A stretch of DNA of 15,791 nt from Methylacidiphilum caldifontis (lineage in GTDB: Bacteria; Verrucomicrobiota; Verrucomicrobiia; Methylacidiphilales; CAMAQI01): positions 1 to 15,791 of the forward strand of contig CAMAQI010000042.1 of assembly GCA_945860255.1 (NCBI GenBank), given 5' to 3'. Each line of letters opens with the position of its first letter. Positions within the stretch are counted from its first letter, which is position 1. The notes below the pieces were generated by a model. That model was not told the DNA's origin, made no database searches, and was given only the letters and a program-made list of their open reading frames with translations. Below are positions 14,597 through 15,791 of the stretch, piece after piece. A program made the translations under genes and the position numbers.

Positions 14597-14890
14597 CAAA
14601 AAACGATCGACCTTCTCCTCAGGGGTTCGGCTTCGCCTCTCCCAGAATCAACCTCGGAGTCTCCTTGTCTAATTCATAAAAAAAGGGGGAGGCTCGACAG
14701 AGCCGTGGTCAGAACGAGGGGGAGGTCGGGATTTGGCGTTGTGGTATTATCCGATCTATTCGTCCTTGCTTGGATAGCATGATAAAACATGGCATTTGGA
14801 TCAATGAGACGTTATTTAAAAAAGCGTGCAAAATCTCAGAAGAGTAAAATCGGTTATTTCGGCTTTCAAACAAAAGAAAATGGAATTCTC

Positions 14891-14917
14891 CTCTGCGGAA
14901 CTCTGCGATCTTTGCGG
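14891..14917. repeat. 10-base-period repeat CTCTGCG/TTTGCGG
   Basis: Three successive 10-base steps begin CTCTGCGGAA, CTCTGCGATC and TTTGCGGTGA. This type of 10-12-base periodic, gene-free repeat is familiar to me from intergenic DNA of several bacterial phyla, but I know no established function. It lies just inside the right 18-bp inverted repeat. Confidence 0.6.
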
Positions 14918-15016
14918 TGAAAAACTGTCTTTTCGTTTGTCAGGTTGACGCGCATGCGCGGTGCGGGACGAAGGTGTTCGCCTTGGCGACGGTCGGATTC
15001 ATCGCGGTTAATCCAA

Positions 15017-15080
15017 GCCTCAATGCTAAAAAGCTATCCAGCTATTCGGCTAATGGGCTATTCGGCTAACCAGCTTCACG
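15017..15080. repeat. Octamer array E, eight contiguous units
   Basis: Eight consecutive 8-base units, all starting GC, including GCTATCCA, GCTAATGG and two GCTATTCG. The first 26 bases match array C at 12520-12545 in 24 positions, while GCTAATGG is shared with array A, so E links the two array types. It ends 14 bp from the stop codon of the last gene. Confidence 0.85.
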
Positions 15081-15094
15081 TTTATACGAAAGCG

Positions 15095-15791
15095 TTATTT
15101 CGAGGTCAAGGACGGTTCTTTGAATTCGATGGAGATGGGATTTTCTGAGCCAGGATAGGCGGTCAAAGAAAGCTGGTTGAATTTAAAAAACTCTTCGCCA
15201 TTTTCGCCGATGTAAGAATTCCATTGTCCGTTCATCTCGATTTTATGATCGAATACCGTCTCTGATCCAACGGTTGCTTTTAAATAATAATCATTTTTTC
15301 GATAGAGGGTAATCACGATTTTCACATAATCCTCACCATTTGAAAGAAGAGTGCCAGAAGGATTTCCCTTTAATAACAGCGGTGTTGGAGAATTTAAAAT
15401 GCTGATTAGTTCCTCTTTCGGATAAATAAAGGAAAGCTCTGCTTTCATCCGCATATTGACGGACAGGGAGAGATACAAACCTTTGTATTGATATTTTTGG
15501 GCGTTTTCCACCTCGTCATTCCAAAATCCGATTCTCAATCCGCCTGCAGAGAGGCCATCTCCAGTGATTTTAGCCATGACCTCAAAGAGGAGGGGCTTAT
15601 CCTCAGTAACGGTACTCTTTGGAAAAGGAAAAAAAACGGTAACAGGCTCCTTTCCATCAAGAATAGTTCCTGCAGATAGCTTTAAAATCCCCTCCTGAAC
15701 GGAAACGGGCTCAGGTCCTTTTCCATGAACTCGAACCTCATCCATGGAAAAACGGTTGAATAAAAGACCTTCTTCGGAATTAGAAAATGAA
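15095..15791 (-). CDS. C-terminal part of an unidentified beta-rich protein, start outside window
   Basis: 232 residues are visible, open to the right edge, so the gene continues beyond it. An internal ATG at 15745 is not preferred, because coding-like sequence (LLFNRFSMDEVRVHG) runs through it. The chain is beta-strand-rich with alternating hydrophobic residues. It includes MDEVRVHG near the visible start, GLRIGFWNDE, GLYLSLSVNMRMKAEL, YVKIVITLYRKNDYYLKATV, and a C-terminal LSLTAYPGS. This pattern suggests a concanavalin/LamG-like jelly-roll module at the end of a larger, possibly extracellular or polysaccharide-binding protein; no catalytic motif is visible and there is no PEP-CTERM tail. 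Octamer array E lies immediately downstream. The gene is real; the domain guess is weak. Confidence 0.75.
   Translation of the reverse strand, partial: SFSNSEEGLLFNRFSMDEVRVHGKGPEPVSVQEGILKLSAGTILDGKEPVTVFFPFPKSTVTEDKPLLFEVMAKITGDGLSAGGLRIGFWNDEVENAQKYQYKGLYLSLSVNMRMKAELSFIYPKEELISILNSPTPLLLKGNPSGTLLSNGEDYVKIVITLYRKNDYYLKATVGSETVFDHKIEMNGQWNSYIGENGEEFFKFNQLSLTAYPGSENPISIEFKEPSLTSK

Larger units (their letters stand above)
14422..14959. repeat. 538-bp segment bounded by perfect 18-bp inverted repeats
   Basis: GCGCATGCGCGTCAACCT at 14422-14439 has its exact reverse complement at 14942-14959. Each arm contains the palindrome GCGCATGCGC. The enclosed DNA has no convincing gene, but holds a periodic repeat at each side and a palindrome in the middle. 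No target-site duplication is visible just outside the arms. It could be a MITE-like or eroded mobile element, or two copies of a dispersed palindromic repeat in opposite orientation. Together with 14960-15016, where I see nothing, it makes up most of the gene-free region 14122-15094. Confidence 0.6.

Noticed and set aside
14640..14760. Short GC-rich hairpins near 14693-14706 (GGCTC/GAGCC) and a run of purines that suggested a REP or insertion-sequence end.
   Set aside because: The stems are only about 5 bp, no transposase remnant is readable in any frame, and no second copy is in the window.
14789..14920. A 43-codon plus-strand reading frame starting MAFGSMRRYLKKRAKS, rich in Lys and Arg.
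   Set aside because: No ribosome site, and its last third is translated from the periodic CTCTGCG repeat. It lies in a repeat island, so it is more likely chance, though a small basic peptide cannot be excluded.
10039..15080. Considered an integron cassette array with attC sites.
   Set aside because: No integrase, no inverse-core/core pair of attC type, and gene orientations are mixed.
14945..15148. A 67-codon plus-strand reading frame across the right inverted-repeat arm and array E.
   Set aside because: It reads through the octamer array and then into the opposite strand of a better gene; arginine-rich low-complexity product with no family resemblance.

Overview
The window most likely comes from a Verrucomicrobiota bacterium. 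The evidence is a Gram-negative autotransporter with passenger-associated transport repeats next to a PEP-CTERM exosortase substrate, a deoxy-sugar-type catabolic operon, and intergenic DNA rich in short periodic repeats. Lentisphaerota or Planctomycetota are possible alternatives. No rRNA or other marker gene is present, so the assignment is an inference.

Left third (1-5724): a minus-strand catabolic operon runs from an L-fucose/L-arabinose isomerase-family protein through a PfkB sugar kinase and a class I (LacD/DeoC-like) aldolase to an aldehyde dehydrogenase that runs off the left edge. The kinase and aldolase genes overlap by 4 bp. A divergent cupin-AraC regulator faces the operon across a 127 bp intergenic region. 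The enzyme classes fit isomerise, phosphorylate, split, then oxidise the aldehyde. That is the logic of fucose/rhamnose degradation, but with PfkB and class I aldolase families in place of the usual fuculokinase and class II aldolase.

Middle (5725-9886): a perfect 16-bp-stem hairpin separates the regulator from a convergent gene for a small secreted PEP-CTERM protein. Divergent from that gene lies a complete 986-residue autotransporter with a Gly/Thr/Ser-rich beta-helix passenger and a C-terminal beta-barrel. Both products are cell-surface or extracellular.

Right part (9887-15791): an accessory region of small modules separated by repeats. It holds (i) a short basic protein overlapping a nucleotidyltransferase-fold protein, (ii) an AAA ATPase with a C-terminal DUF4143 region, and (iii) a complete hipBA-type toxin-antitoxin pair. 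A gene-free stretch of about 970 bp follows, and then the 3' end of an unidentified gene entering from the right. Every boundary between modules carries an array of 8-base units beginning with GC (consensus near GCTAATGG or GCTGGATA). Several boundaries also carry a 39-nt dispersed element, and other repeats with about 10-base periodicity occur in the gene-free stretch. Inside that stretch two perfect 18-bp inverted repeats enclose 538 bp without a convincing gene. The octamer arrays and their placement around each module are the most unusual signal in the window.
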